A DNA stretch of 64,000 nt, from the NCBI GenBank assembly GCA_017521805.1, contig JAFXDK010000042.1, positions 1 through 64,000 on the forward strand. Reading direction: 5' to 3'. The position numbers and the translations under genes are program-made. Of the stretch, positions 1-7,766 are shown piece by piece (positions within the stretch are counted from its first letter, which is position 1; every line of letters begins with the position of its first letter). Source of the stretch: Ruminococcus sp. GTDB taxonomy: Bacteria > Bacillota > Clostridia > Oscillospirales > Ruminococcaceae. Under the pieces are notes generated by a model. The model searched no databases. It saw only the letters and a program-made list of their open reading frames with translations, and was not told the DNA's origin.

Positions 1-72
1 TATTTTTCTGCCGGTGTGTTCGTTATACCCTGTTTTCAACAGTTTTGCACTTTTTCACTTTTTACATTTTAA

Positions 73-114
73 AAAAGTCCGAGTAGACCATTTACATGGC
101 TCACTCGGACTTTT
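73..114 (-). terminator. Rho-independent terminator after uvrC
   Basis: A 12-bp perfect stem (AAAAGTCCGAGT at 73-84 with ACTCGGACTTTT at 103-114) lies just past the uvrC stop. On the minus strand it is followed by a run of T, so it should end the uvrC transcript. The A-rich flank means it may also work in the other direction. Confidence 0.85.
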
Positions 115-149
115 GGTTTCACTTTTTTTACAGCGCCTTTTTGCGTAAT

Positions 150-1973
150 TTACATTTTCTGTATAACTTCCCACAATTCCTGTGCCGTTTCCGTACTGAT
201 TCCGGCAGTTACAGCTAATTCCTCAATAGAAGCTCTCCTGAGATTATCACGGGTCTTGAACTTCATCAGTATCTTTGCCGCTTTTTTCTCGCCGATTCCC
301 TTAACCGTAAGCAATTCGGAACTGTACGTCTTTTTCTTGTGCTTGGAGTGCATAAAGCTTACGGAAAAGCGGTGTACTTCGTCCTGTATCTTCGTCACAA
401 GATTGAATGCCGCCTGCAAATTATTTATCTGTATCTCCCTGCCGCCTGTAGCTATAGCGCGGGTGCGGTGCTTGTCGTCCTTTACCATGCCAAAAAGGGG
501 GATATCAAGCCCCAGTTCTTTCAGTATAGGCTCAACAGCGTGTACATGACCTGTTCCGCCGTCAAGGAGTATAAGGTCTGGTTGTCGCGTGAAGTACTCA
601 TCCCCCTCCTGATTTACAATATGAAGCAAACGTCTTTTCAGCACCTCATGCATACTGCCGTAGTCGTTCTGGAATTGCTGTTCCTTTACGGTGAATTTCT
701 TGTATGCCTTTTTCTGCGGTCTGCCGTCCTCAAATACAACCATTCCTGCAACCATTGATTCCGAAGAAAGATTTGAAATATCGTATGCTTCAATAATTTT
801 CGGCGGATTTGCTAATCCAAGACATTTTGCAAGCTGTTCAAGAGCGATTACTTCTTTTCCCGTCCGATTGCTTTTCAGCGCGGCATATTCGGCAGAATTG
901 CTTTTAGCAAGCTTTAGCAAATCGAGAAGCCTGCCCCTCTGAGCGTGGTGTATCTTTACCGATTTTTTTGCCTGATTCTCCAGCAGTTTCTGTATGAGCT
1001 CTTCCTCGGTCGGCATATGGTCAACGGCTATAATTCGCGGAATATCACTTCTGCCGTGATAGAACTGCACCATGAATGTGCTGAGGATATCCTCCTCTGA
1101 ATCGGATTTTTCCATATCAAAAACAGCTTTGTCATAAAGGCGGTTTTCTCGATACATCAGCACGGATATATATACTCCGCCGTTGTATTCAGCGATGCCG
1201 ATAACATCTGCGGATTCTACGCCGCTTCCCACCATTTTCTGCTTTTCCGACGCTTTTTTTATGGCGCTGATGCGGTCACGGAGCATAGCGGCTTTTTCAA
1301 ATTCAAGGTCCTCAGCGGCTTTGTTCATTTCCGCTTCCATTCGCTCAACGGAGGCGGCACTGCCTGAGCGTATGAACTCCACTGCTTCGTCAATTATTCC
1401 GCGGTATTCCTCAGCCGATATTCTGCCGCGGCATACTCCCATGCAGTTTTTGATGTGGTAATTGAGGCATGGACGTTCCTTGCGGAAATCCTGAGGAAAT
1501 TTCTTCCTGCACGTCGGGAGCATAAATACACGGTTTGCCTCATTTACAGCCTCTTTTGTAATGTAGGAGCTTGTGTAAGGTCCAAGATATTTTCCTTTTT
1601 CAGTTGTGTTTTTTTCTGTGGTGATACGAGGGTATTCCTCATCGGATACGCGGATATAGGAGTATCCCTTGTCATCTTTGAGCAGGATATTATAACGCGG
1701 CTTGTGCTGTTTTATAAGACTGCATTCAAGGACAAGGGCTTCAAATTCGCTGTCGGTTACAATGAAGTCATAGTCGTTGACTTTTGAAACCATTGCCGCA
1801 ACCTTGGGCGTATGGTCGGGATTCTCCCTGAAATAGCTTGTAACGCGTTTTTTCAGATTTTTCGCCTTGCCGATATATATTATGCCACCCTCACGGTTTT
1901 TCATTATATACACACCGGGGGAGGCAGTTAATTTTGAGGTTTTTTCCCTCAGATACGGTAAACGTGGGTTCAT
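150..1973 (-). CDS. uvrC: Excinuclease ABC subunit UvrC
   Basis: UvrC makes the two incisions around a DNA lesion in UvrABC nucleotide excision repair. The protein has the expected order: an N-terminal GIY-YIG nuclease domain (SPGVYIM and IIYIGKAKN within the first 50 residues), a UVR motif near residues 195-230, the RNase H-like second nuclease domain, and C-terminal helix-hairpin-helix motifs (VKGIGEKKAAKIL). The frame extends 6 codons upstream to a TTG at 1991, but AAAGG lies 8 nt before the ATG at 1973, so the 607-residue form is preferred; this is a normal family length. The toxin-antitoxin locus lies upstream on the same strand, with about 80 nt between. No oddities were seen. Confidence 0.96.
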   Translation of the reverse strand: MNPRLPYLREKTSKLTASPGVYIMKNREGGIIYIGKAKNLKKRVTSYFRENPDHTPKVAAMVSKVNDYDFIVTDSEFEALVLECSLIKQHKPRYNILLKDDKGYSYIRVSDEEYPRITTEKNTTEKGKYLGPYTSSYITKEAVNEANRVFMLPTCRKKFPQDFRKERPCLNYHIKNCMGVCRGRISAEEYRGIIDEAVEFIRSGSAASVERMEAEMNKAAEDLEFEKAAMLRDRISAIKKASEKQKMVGSGVESADVIGIAEYNGGVYISVLMYRENRLYDKAVFDMEKSDSEEDILSTFMVQFYHGRSDIPRIIAVDHMPTEEELIQKLLENQAKKSVKIHHAQRGRLLDLLKLAKSNSAEYAALKSNRTGKEVIALEQLAKCLGLANPPKIIEAYDISNLSSESMVAGMVVFEDGRPQKKAYKKFTVKEQQFQNDYGSMHEVLKRRLLHIVNQEGDEYFTRQPDLILLDGGTGHVHAVEPILKELGLDIPLFGMVKDDKHRTRAIATGGREIQINNLQAAFNLVTKIQDEVHRFSVSFMHSKHKKKTYSSELLTVKGIGEKKAAKILMKFKTRDNLRRASIEELAVTAGISTETAQELWEVIQKM

Positions 1974-2068
1974 AAATTCAGCCTTTTTCAATTGTTTTGT
2001 GTATGGCGTGTGGTATTCGCCGAAATGTTGAGTGATGAAAATAAACCGTCAGCTATCAGCACGGTCTG

Positions 2069-2626
2069 TTAAACTGTCATTGCAGTTTTGACATTATTAA
2101 GATATATTTTTTCTAATTTTGCATAATTACAAGCAAAAGGAATTATTACACCTGTTTCTTTTTGTTTGTTATAAATATCATTAGCTTTTTTCTGAATAGA
2201 AGTGTCCAAAGGTTTTAAAAATCTATACTCTTTTTGAAGTAATGCACGATAATCAAGGTCAGCAACTTGTAAAAAGTTAATAGGTGTGCAATAATGTAAA
2301 GGAACAGGTATCATTTTCTTTATTTCCAGAACAGATAAAATATGTTTTATGCCGTTTTGGCTTATTGAATATACCCAGTTCGCAGGAATTGGTTCGAAAT
2401 CTGACGGGAGCATTTCATATATCAAATAGTTTGTTTTAGTTACATTTGCCCATTTTTTATGTTTGGGCTTTGCAGATGTAAGGGGTATAAAGTACGGATA
2501 GCTGCCATTTTGTATAACAATTCCAATGTATGGTTTAGTATCGTAATTCACAGGTTCAAAAAACACTTCACTATCTATTTGATACAATTGCTTGACATAA
2601 TTGTTGTCTATTGTGTAAAACCGCAT
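2069..2626 (-). CDS. Type III toxin-antitoxin system endoribonuclease, ToxN/AbiQ/CptN family
   Basis: This 185-residue protein resembles the ToxN/AbiQ/CptN endoribonucleases, which cut RNA and are held inactive by binding pseudoknotted antitoxin RNA repeats. Visible family features are the N-terminal RFYTIDNNYVKQL, the KPYIGIV strand, and FIPLTSAK, where T50, S51 and K53 match the Thr-Ser-x-Lys active-site segment known in ToxN. The ATG at 2626 follows AGGGGTGA. The assignment is strengthened by context: upstream on the same strand are a consensus promoter, three ~41-nt repeats and a terminator hairpin, which is the exact layout of type III loci. In known systems the terminator limits toxin transcription relative to antitoxin, and a role in phage defence by abortive infection is common. 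Which type III subfamily it belongs to (CptIN seems closest by source lineage) is inference. Confidence 0.88.
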   Translation of the reverse strand: MRFYTIDNNYVKQLYQIDSEVFFEPVNYDTKPYIGIVIQNGSYPYFIPLTSAKPKHKKWANVTKTNYLIYEMLPSDFEPIPANWVYSISQNGIKHILSVLEIKKMIPVPLHYCTPINFLQVADLDYRALLQKEYRFLKPLDTSIQKKANDIYNKQKETGVIIPFACNYAKLEKIYLNNVKTAMTV

Positions 2627-2652
2627 ATATTCACCCCTCAGAATAAAATAAA

Positions 2653-2673
2653 AGGCGAGAAAAAATCCCGCCT
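2653..2673 (-). terminator. Attenuating terminator between antitoxin repeats and toxin gene
   Basis: On the minus strand an 8-bp stem with one G-U pair (AGGCGGGA / TCTCGCCT) and a 5-nt T loop is followed by TTTATTTT. It sits between the repeat array and the toxin start. In characterised type III loci a terminator at this place lets most transcripts end after the antitoxin and a minority read into the toxin. Confidence 0.88.
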
Positions 2674-2674
2674 G

Positions 2675-2812
2675 TCTTTAAAGTTTCGCACTTGTTTATC
2701 GGTGGCGAAACACCATCTTTAACATTGTTCTTTTTATAACGGAAAGAACAAACCATCTTTAAAGTTTCGCACTTGTGCATCGGCGGCGAAACACCATCTT
2801 TAAGGATTTCTC
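2675..2812 (-). ncRNA. Type III antitoxin RNA, three tandem ~41-nt pseudoknot repeats
   Basis: Three tandem units lie at 2756-2796, 2716-2755 and 2675-2715 (41, 40 and 41 nt in transcription order), each bounded by TCTTTAA/ACCA on the plus strand, with a short extra repeat start at 2797. Read on the minus strand, the outer units can fold as an H-type pseudoknot: GGTG pairs with CACC to make a hairpin whose loop TTTCGC pairs with the downstream GCGAAA. The middle unit has a different sequence but keeps the long-range pairing, with TTGTTCTTT against AAAGAACAA. This is what ToxI/CptI antitoxins look like. The transcript probably begins near 2815 and ends at the 2653-2673 terminator. Confidence 0.88.
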
Positions 2813-2821
2813 CCTAATAAT

Positions 2822-2850
2822 ATTATACACCAAAATCCGCAGTTTGTCAA
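2822..2850 (-). promoter_or_regulatory. Consensus sigma-A promoter of the type III TA locus
   Basis: On the minus strand TTGACA (2850-2845), a 17-nt spacer and TATAAT (2827-2822) match the housekeeping consensus perfectly. Predicted start is about 2815, just before the first antitoxin repeat. A perfect promoter fits the need for antitoxin RNA excess. Confidence 0.9.
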
Positions 2851-2879
2851 GCCGTTTAGATAAATTATAACGCATTAAT

Positions 2880-3491
2880 TTATTGACGATTAAAATAATC
2901 AATCCCAGCATTTGGGCGGAAATATGTTCTGATATATCCGTCTGTGGAGAGCACAACAAATTCATTTGTTGCCTCGATATAATACACATGGTCGCCGTCC
3001 TCGGCTTCTGTTTTGTACAAAGCGTTGGGATTATTTATAACATCGCTTGCACCGTTTTCGTAATCCTCGGCAGTTTCATAATTGAAATCACCGTCAAACT
3101 CATATCCATGCTTGGAAAAATGCTGGTCAAGCTGACTTTGTGAACGGAAGTAGTATTCAACATAGCTGTCGGGATATGTTGATTCAATAAACTCCTCAGC
3201 AAACGGTTCTGTAATATCCACTACTAACATATCTGTTGCAGCTTCTGTTTCCTCAATTGCAGGGGCTTCCGTAGCTTCAACAACAGGTGCGGCAGTTTCT
3301 TCAGCCGCCGGAGCTTTCGTAGCCTGAACTTCGGGAGCGTCTGTAACCTCCGATTTATCCACAATATTTATAGAATAGGTAGCTTCCGTGCCTGTGCCTG
3401 TGGAATCGTACTGATATTCGCTTACAGTACAGCCTGTGAGAGCGAAAGCCGCCATTAAAGCAAGTGCTGATTTAACAAAAATATTTTTCAT
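2880..3491 (-). CDS. Lipoprotein with a C-terminal domain resembling polymorphic-toxin RNases
   Basis: This 203-residue protein starts with a lipoprotein signal (lipobox LTGC, Cys21), followed by an acidic, Pro/Ala/Glu/Thr-rich linker to about residue 95. The last ~85 residues form a compact domain with HFSKHG, TNEFVVLSTDG and IRTYFRP motifs ending in DYFNRQ. From memory this arrangement is common at the C-termini of Firmicute secreted toxins of the BECR/barnase-like class, but I cannot name the family with certainty. It would be anchored outside the membrane. It lies between prfB and the type III TA locus, all on one strand; the TA promoter starts 30 bp beyond its stop, so co-transcription is possible but not needed. 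Alternatively the domain is non-toxic. Confidence 0.6.
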   Translation of the reverse strand: MKNIFVKSALALMAAFALTGCTVSEYQYDSTGTGTEATYSINIVDKSEVTDAPEVQATKAPAAEETAAPVVEATEAPAIEETEAATDMLVVDITEPFAEEFIESTYPDSYVEYYFRSQSQLDQHFSKHGYEFDGDFNYETAEDYENGASDVINNPNALYKTEAEDGDHVYYIEATNEFVVLSTDGYIRTYFRPNAGIDYFNRQ

Positions 3492-3505
3492 TTTACATCA
3501 CCCAA

Positions 3506-4624
3506 TTACTTATTTAACGTGCCGTGTGAAAGGGATTTCAGATAAGCGTTGATAAATCCGTCAATATCGCCGTCCATTACAGCCTGAATATTTCCGTTTT
3601 CAAAGCCTGTTCTGTGGTCTTTAGCGAGGGTATAGGGCATGAATACATAGGAACGAATCTGGCTTCCCCACGCAATCTGATTCTGAACGCCCTTGATATC
3701 CTCAATTTTTTCAAGATGCTCACGTTCTTTGATTTCAATAAGCTTTGAACGGAGCATTTTCATAGCGTAGTCCTTATTCTGATACTGGCTTCGCTGTGTC
3801 TGACAAGATACAACGATTCCTGTGGGCTTGTGGATAAGGCGTACAGCGGAACTGGTCTTGTTTACCTTCTGACCGCCCGCGCCGCTGGAACGGTACACTT
3901 CCATTTCGATATCTTCAGGGCGGATATCAACCTCGATAGAATCATCAATTTCTGGCATAACTTCAAGAGCCGCAAAAGATGTGTGTCGTCTGCCTGATGA
4001 ATCAAAGGGAGAGATACGCACAAGACGGTGAACACCTGATTCCGATTTCATATAGCCGTAGGCATTTTCGCCCTCAATGAGTATTGACGCGGATTTAACA
4101 CCTGCGTCGTCGCCGTCGAGATAGTCCATAAGAGTGACTTTGTAATCGTGACGCTCAGCCCACATATTGTACATTCGGTAGAGCATTTCAGTCCAGTCCT
4201 GCGCCTCTGTACCGCCTGCACCTGCGTGGAAAGTGAGGATAGCGTTGGAGTTATCGTATTCGCCTGTAAGCAGTGTGGAGAGCTTTTCTTCCTCCAGCTT
4301 TTTCTTGAAATCCTCAGCCTCAGCCTTGATTTCCTCAATGGAGCTTTCGTCCTCTTCCTCAATTGAAAGTTCAATGAGAGTTATAACATCCTCAAGCTGG
4401 CCGTTAAGCTTGTTGAATTTCTCGATTTTACGCTCTAAAGCCTTTGTTTCCTGTAAAACTTTCTGAGAATTTTCAAGGTCATCCCAGAAGCCGTCCTTAG
4501 CGGTTTCAGCGTTGAGCTCCTCGATACGTTCCTTTGAAGCCTTTATGCTGAGAACATCTGCAAGCTCCTCCATTTCTTTACGGAAGCCTACAAGTTCAAG
4601 TCTCAATTCGTCAAGAAGTATCAT
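3506..4624 (-). CDS. prfB: Peptide chain release factor 2
   Basis: RF2 releases the peptide at UGA and UAA stop codons. The protein carries the GGQ motif (SGAGGQKVNK) that reaches the peptidyl-transferase centre and the SPF codon-reading tripeptide (RISPFDSSGRR) that marks RF2 rather than RF1. The frame is open to 4663, but the -10 box at 4668-4673 would start transcription near 4661, so the upstream Met cannot be used; AGGAAA at 4631-4636 fits the ATG at 4624 and gives the usual ~372 residues. There is no in-frame UGA frameshift site near codon 25, so expression does not depend on the classical autoregulatory +1 frameshift. Confidence 0.96.
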   Translation of the reverse strand: MILLDELRLELVGFRKEMEELADVLSIKASKERIEELNAETAKDGFWDDLENSQKVLQETKALERKIEKFNKLNGQLEDVITLIELSIEEEDESSIEEIKAEAEDFKKKLEEEKLSTLLTGEYDNSNAILTFHAGAGGTEAQDWTEMLYRMYNMWAERHDYKVTLMDYLDGDDAGVKSASILIEGENAYGYMKSESGVHRLVRISPFDSSGRRHTSFAALEVMPEIDDSIEVDIRPEDIEMEVYRSSGAGGQKVNKTSSAVRLIHKPTGIVVSCQTQRSQYQNKDYAMKMLRSKLIEIKEREHLEKIEDIKGVQNQIAWGSQIRSYVFMPYTLAKDHRTGFENGNIQAVMDGDIDGFINAYLKSLSHGTLNK

Positions 4625-4667
4625 ATCAATTTTCCTTTCTATAATAGCCGTTTCTGCATACATTGTT

Positions 4668-4697
4668 ATTATATCACATGAAATGCATATTTGTCAA
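4668..4697 (-). promoter_or_regulatory. prfB promoter
   Basis: Minus-strand TTGACA (4697-4692), 18-nt spacer, TATAAT (4673-4668). Predicted start near 4661, which settles the prfB start codon at 4624. Confidence 0.8.
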
Positions 4698-4727
4698 TAT
4701 TTTGCGGATTTTTTCATTGCAAAAGAA

Positions 4728-4749
4728 ATGGGCGCATAAAAACGCCCAT
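4728..4749 (-). terminator. Terminator after the ECF S-component gene
   Basis: ATGGGCG pairs with CGCCCAT around an 8-nt A/T-rich loop. On the minus strand a pyrimidine-rich TTTCTTTT follows. It separates the S-component gene from the prfB promoter. Confidence 0.65.
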
Positions 4750-4758
4750 AATAATTCA

Positions 4759-5298
4759 TTATAATCTGATTTTCTTTTTAAATCCTACGCGGTCAAGGAA
4801 AAGCGCTGCAGCAACGAATAACAGTGAGCTTGTGCCGATTTGCACCAGATATGACGGTGTCTGAGTAAATGCGGCAGTCAGAGCTGCCATTGAAAATCCG
4901 CCTGCCATAACAACTCCCTCATAAATGCTGTAGCCTGCAATGCAGAGAATTCCTGAGGGAATTATTGCAAGGATATTTCTGAGATTCAGTATTTTTTCGC
5001 TCTTATTGCTGAAAAATGCGACAGTAACAGCCTTTATTATAACAGTTGCGGGAATCCAGACAGGGTAGCCTGTGAGCCCGTCTGCCAGCGCTCCGCCGAT
5101 TGCTCCTGCCGCCATTGCGTATGGAGTGGGGAGTATACACGCCGCGAGGTATATAAGCCCGTCGCCTGCGTGGGTATAGCCTGCACCTGTGGGAATGTGG
5201 AGGTAGGCAGTAAAAACGTAAACAAGCGCGGCAAAAAGACCTGCGGCAGTTATACGGCGCAGTTTTTCGGTTCTTGAATGAGTAGCTGTAGCTGACAT
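4759..5298 (-). CDS. ECF transporter S-component-like membrane protein
   Basis: This 179-residue protein has about six membrane segments (for example AAGLFAALVYVFTAYL at residues 18-33) and the small size, Gly/Ala-rich loops and positively charged C-terminus (GFKKKIRL) of substrate-binding S-components of energy-coupling-factor vitamin transporters. It resembles the clostridial family I know as TIGR04002. S-components bind the vitamin and dock on a shared EcfA-EcfA'-EcfT module, which this window encodes at 15.9-18.4 kb. The gene stands alone, with its own promoter overlapping a strong tandem palindrome (5315-5346), so it is likely repressed when its substrate is plentiful. The substrate cannot be read from the sequence. 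Confidence 0.75.
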   Translation of the reverse strand: MSATATHSRTEKLRRITAAGLFAALVYVFTAYLHIPTGAGYTHAGDGLIYLAACILPTPYAMAAGAIGGALADGLTGYPVWIPATVIIKAVTVAFFSNKSEKILNLRNILAIIPSGILCIAGYSIYEGVVMAGGFSMAALTAAFTQTPSYLVQIGTSSLLFVAAALFLDRVGFKKKIRL

Positions 5299-5314
5299 AA
5301 AAATTCCTCCTATA

Positions 5315-5373
5315 ATAAGTTTAACTTATAAATAAGTTAAACTTATTATAGCACCATTTTTTGCTTGGCGCAA
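5315..5373 (-). promoter_or_regulatory. Promoter with tandem palindromic operator for the S-component gene
   Basis: Minus-strand TTGCGC (5373-5368), 17-nt spacer and TATAAT (5350-5345) form the promoter. Directly downstream are two 15-bp sequences, 5315-5329 and 5332-5346, that are exact reverse complements separated by AA; each is itself nearly palindromic (AAGTT-W-AACTT). They span the expected transcription start, ideal for a repressor. The ribosome site AGGAGG is at 5306-5311. The regulator is not identifiable here. Confidence 0.8.
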
Positions 5374-5456
5374 GTGGGATTTTTTATAATGCTCATGGGA
5401 TTTTTTACCTGTTTTTGTTGAAATAGCTGTTAGCTAATGGCTAAAAGTTCAGTAAA

Positions 5457-6377
5457 TTAATACTTGAATTCTCCCTTGCCGATAAACTCACGTATAAGGG
5501 AATCTTTCGGTACAAATTCATTGTCAAGAGGTGCAATATCCGACATGACCTCGATAACATCGGAAAGCTCAGGGATATCCGACATTCCTCTTAAATCGTC
5601 GAGCAGATTGTACTTGTATACGCTCATTTCATAAGCCATAAATGTGTCGATATCATAATCTGAACGATGCTTATAAGGCATAATATACTTGTTTTCGCCT
5701 GCTTCAACGCTCTTGAACATATTCATGGTCTCAGCGAGACTGCGCTTGCGGAAATTTCTGTCACGTATCATGCGGCGCATAAGTCGGATTTTCGCAGGAT
5801 TCAGCACAATTCCCTCTGTTGTGATACGCGTGCGAACACTGACATAAAGCTTGCAAAGTCTGTTTTCGGGAACTGTAATAACATCGGGATTAAGAGCGTG
5901 TATGCCCTCGAAAATCACGACCTCGCCCTTTTTTCTTTCAAAAGCCGTTGTCTCGTCGGAACGTCTGGATTCCGCAAAATCATACTTGGGAATCTCTATG
6001 GGAACGCAGTTTTCGATATCTTCAATCTGCTTGTTGAGAAGTTCTTTATCGATGCGGTCAGGGGATTCTAAATCCATTTCGCCCTTTGCCGCAAGTGCTT
6101 TTTCCTCAGGTGTAAGGGATTTGAAATAGTTATCCATTGACAGCGTATGGCTGTTGCAGCCCAGCTCACGAAGCATTTTAGACAACATAAAAGCTGTGGT
6201 AGTCTTGCCCGAACCCGAGGGCCCTGCAAGGAGTATAACAGGCCTGTTTTCGCTGTTTGAAGCGATTTTTTCGGCTATATTTTTCAGCTGATATGTAAAT
6301 ATATCGTTTATTTCTACTGTATATTTTTCGGGATTTCCGCAGATACCTTTATTTATTCTGTTTACTTCAATATTCAT
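5457..6377 (-). CDS. Uridine kinase-like nucleoside kinase
   Basis: The protein (306 residues from the ATG at 6377, which has AGGAG upstream) has a P-loop LLAGPSGSGKTT near residue 50, then SMDNYF and VVIFEGIHALNP, which are the substrate-binding and Walker B segments of the uridine kinase/phosphoribulokinase family. It would phosphorylate uridine or cytidine, or a related nucleoside, in the cytoplasm using ATP or GTP. In Clostridia close relatives often carry an N-terminal TGS-like region; here about 50 residues precede the P-loop. The longer frame to 6446 runs through the spoVS terminator hairpin, so it is rejected. It follows spoVS on the same strand after that terminator. Confidence 0.8.
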   Translation of the reverse strand: MNIEVNRINKGICGNPEKYTVEINDIFTYQLKNIAEKIASNSENRPVILLAGPSGSGKTTTAFMLSKMLRELGCNSHTLSMDNYFKSLTPEEKALAAKGEMDLESPDRIDKELLNKQIEDIENCVPIEIPKYDFAESRRSDETTAFERKKGEVVIFEGIHALNPDVITVPENRLCKLYVSVRTRITTEGIVLNPAKIRLMRRMIRDRNFRKRSLAETMNMFKSVEAGENKYIMPYKHRSDYDIDTFMAYEMSVYKYNLLDDLRGMSDIPELSDVIEVMSDIAPLDNEFVPKDSLIREFIGKGEFKY

Positions 6378-6425
6378 ATAATTTCTCCTGTGATGGTTTG
6401 ATGATATTTCAATGAAAATGATAAA

Positions 6426-6451
6426 ATGCGGTGAGTATTTTCTCACCGCAT
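6426..6451 (-). terminator. spoVS terminator
   Basis: A 10-bp perfect stem (ATGCGGTGAG / CTCACCGCAT) with a 6-nt loop is followed on the minus strand by TTTTATC. It lies between spoVS and the kinase gene. Confidence 0.85.
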
Positions 6452-6478
6452 CTCAGTTAATCGGTTATCTTTCGCAGC

Positions 6479-6739
6479 TTAGCGCTGTTCACAGATAAGT
6501 TTCATTGCAGTTCTGTCTTCGCCTTCAATCTGAATGTTAGCGAAAGCAGGAATACAAATAAGGTCAATGCCGATAGGTGCGAGATAGCCTCTTGCAATAG
6601 CAACAGCCTTAATAGCCTGATTTGCAGCACCTGCGCCAACAACCTGAACTTCTACAGACTTATGCTCTCTAATAACTCCTGCAATAGCTCCTGCAACTGA
6701 ATTTGGTGTTGAATGGGATGATACTTTTAAAATTTCCAT
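6479..6739 (-). CDS. spoVS: Stage V sporulation protein S
   Basis: This 86-residue protein matches SpoVS along its whole length: MEILKVSSHSTPNSVAGAIA at the start, VVGAGAANQAIKAVAIARG in the middle and an AFANI-IEGEDRTA segment near the end. SpoVS is a small Alba-like DNA/RNA-binding protein needed for late spore development in Bacillus, and is widely conserved in clostridia. It has its own promoter (6817-6845) and terminator, so it is monocistronic. Its presence, with PdaA in the same window, points to a spore-forming ancestry. Confidence 0.95.
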   Translation of the reverse strand: MEILKVSSHSTPNSVAGAIAGVIREHKSVEVQVVGAGAANQAIKAVAIARGYLAPIGIDLICIPAFANIQIEGEDRTAMKLICEQR

Positions 6740-6816
6740 AGTAGATCCTCCTGTTTAAATAATGTTGAATAATGTGATGTGAGAAAAAACTGATGTATCA
6801 GTCATTTTCTACAATT

Positions 6817-6845
6817 ATTATAACACAATTCAATGGATATTTCAA
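6817..6845 (-). promoter_or_regulatory. spoVS promoter
   Basis: Minus-strand TTGAAA (6845-6840), 17-nt spacer, TATAAT (6822-6817), with a long 5' leader of about 70 nt before GGAGGATC and the start. The boxes look like a housekeeping promoter; a sporulation sigma site was not recognised. Confidence 0.65.
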
Positions 6846-6944
6846 TATATGAACCTAACCTTTTTTTGTGAGATTTTTTGTGCAACATTTACAATAATTG
6901 TCGGTTTTTAATACACACAAGTGGATTATCAGACATTTTCACGA

Positions 6945-7718
6945 TTATCGTATAATAATTCTCTCGATGCTTTTAGCCACACCTGATTTTTCATCGAATG
7001 ATACAACTATGCCACAGAGGAAACAGGAGGAATCAGCCTCTTTGAATCTGACAGGCATATGAAAACGGAATTTATCTATCACAAGCTTTGAATCAACACC
7101 GAGACATGAATTTTCAGGACCTGTCATTCCCACATCGGTGATATATGCGGTGTGACCGCCGAGAATGGCTTCATCAGCGGTCTGAACGTGGGTATGAGTT
7201 CCGAAAACTCCCGTGACTTTACCTGTGAGATAGTGTCCCATAGCCTTTTTTTCTGAGGTCGCTTCGCCGTGAAAATCGACGAAAACATTCGCAGTATTGA
7301 TTTCGTTCAGGAGTTCATCGATTTTAGTAAAGGGATTGTCGAGGGGTTCCATAAATGCCGTACCCATGAGATTTACAACAGCTACAGAATAACAGCCCAT
7401 GTCCAGTACGCACAGCCCTTTTCCGTATGCTCTTCCGTCGGGATAATTAGCAGGACGGATTATATAGTCCGCGGATTCAAGGAGGGGATATACCTCTTTC
7501 CGACGGAAAACGTGGTTTCCCGTAGTGATTATATCCGCTCCTGCATTTATGAGATTATCAGCGGAATTCGGAGTAATACCGTTGCCCTGTGCGGAGTTTT
7601 CGCCGTTTACAACAGTTATGTCTATTTTGTAATCCTGTTTGATATTGCGGAGTTTAGAGCGGAGAAATTTACAGCCTGAATCGCCTACAACATCGCCGAT
7701 GAACAATAAATTTTTCAA
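6945..7718 (-). CDS. ymdB: YmdB-family metallophosphoesterase (TIGR00282)
   Basis: The protein starts KNLLFIGDVVGDSGC and contains NGENSAQGNGI, TTGNHVFRR and GTHTHVQTADE, the metal-binding motifs of the YmdB 2',3'-cyclic-nucleotide phosphodiesterase family. In Bacillus, YmdB hydrolyses cyclic nucleotides and affects the switch between motility and biofilm. The frame reaches an ATG at 7736, but AAAGGAT lies 8 nt before a TTG at 7718 and the family starts exactly there, so the TTG start (257 residues) is preferred. It is often next to spoVS in clostridia, as here. The intergenic space 6740-6944 holds only the spoVS promoter and leader. Confidence 0.9.
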   Translation of the reverse strand: MKNLLFIGDVVGDSGCKFLRSKLRNIKQDYKIDITVVNGENSAQGNGITPNSADNLINAGADIITTGNHVFRRKEVYPLLESADYIIRPANYPDGRAYGKGLCVLDMGCYSVAVVNLMGTAFMEPLDNPFTKIDELLNEINTANVFVDFHGEATSEKKAMGHYLTGKVTGVFGTHTHVQTADEAILGGHTAYITDVGMTGPENSCLGVDSKLVIDKFRFHMPVRFKEADSSCFLCGIVVSFDEKSGVAKSIERIIIR

Positions 7719-7766
7719 ATTGGCACATCCTTTCATGATAAGACAAGTATAGCACGTAAAGGTGGA

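Noticed and set aside
4625..4663. Longer prfB start giving 385 residues
   Set aside because: The -10 box at 4668-4673 would place the transcript start inside or after this codon, and the ribosome site fits 4624.
6378..6446. Longer start for the uridine-kinase-like protein
   Set aside because: The extension runs through the spoVS terminator hairpin and lacks a ribosome site.
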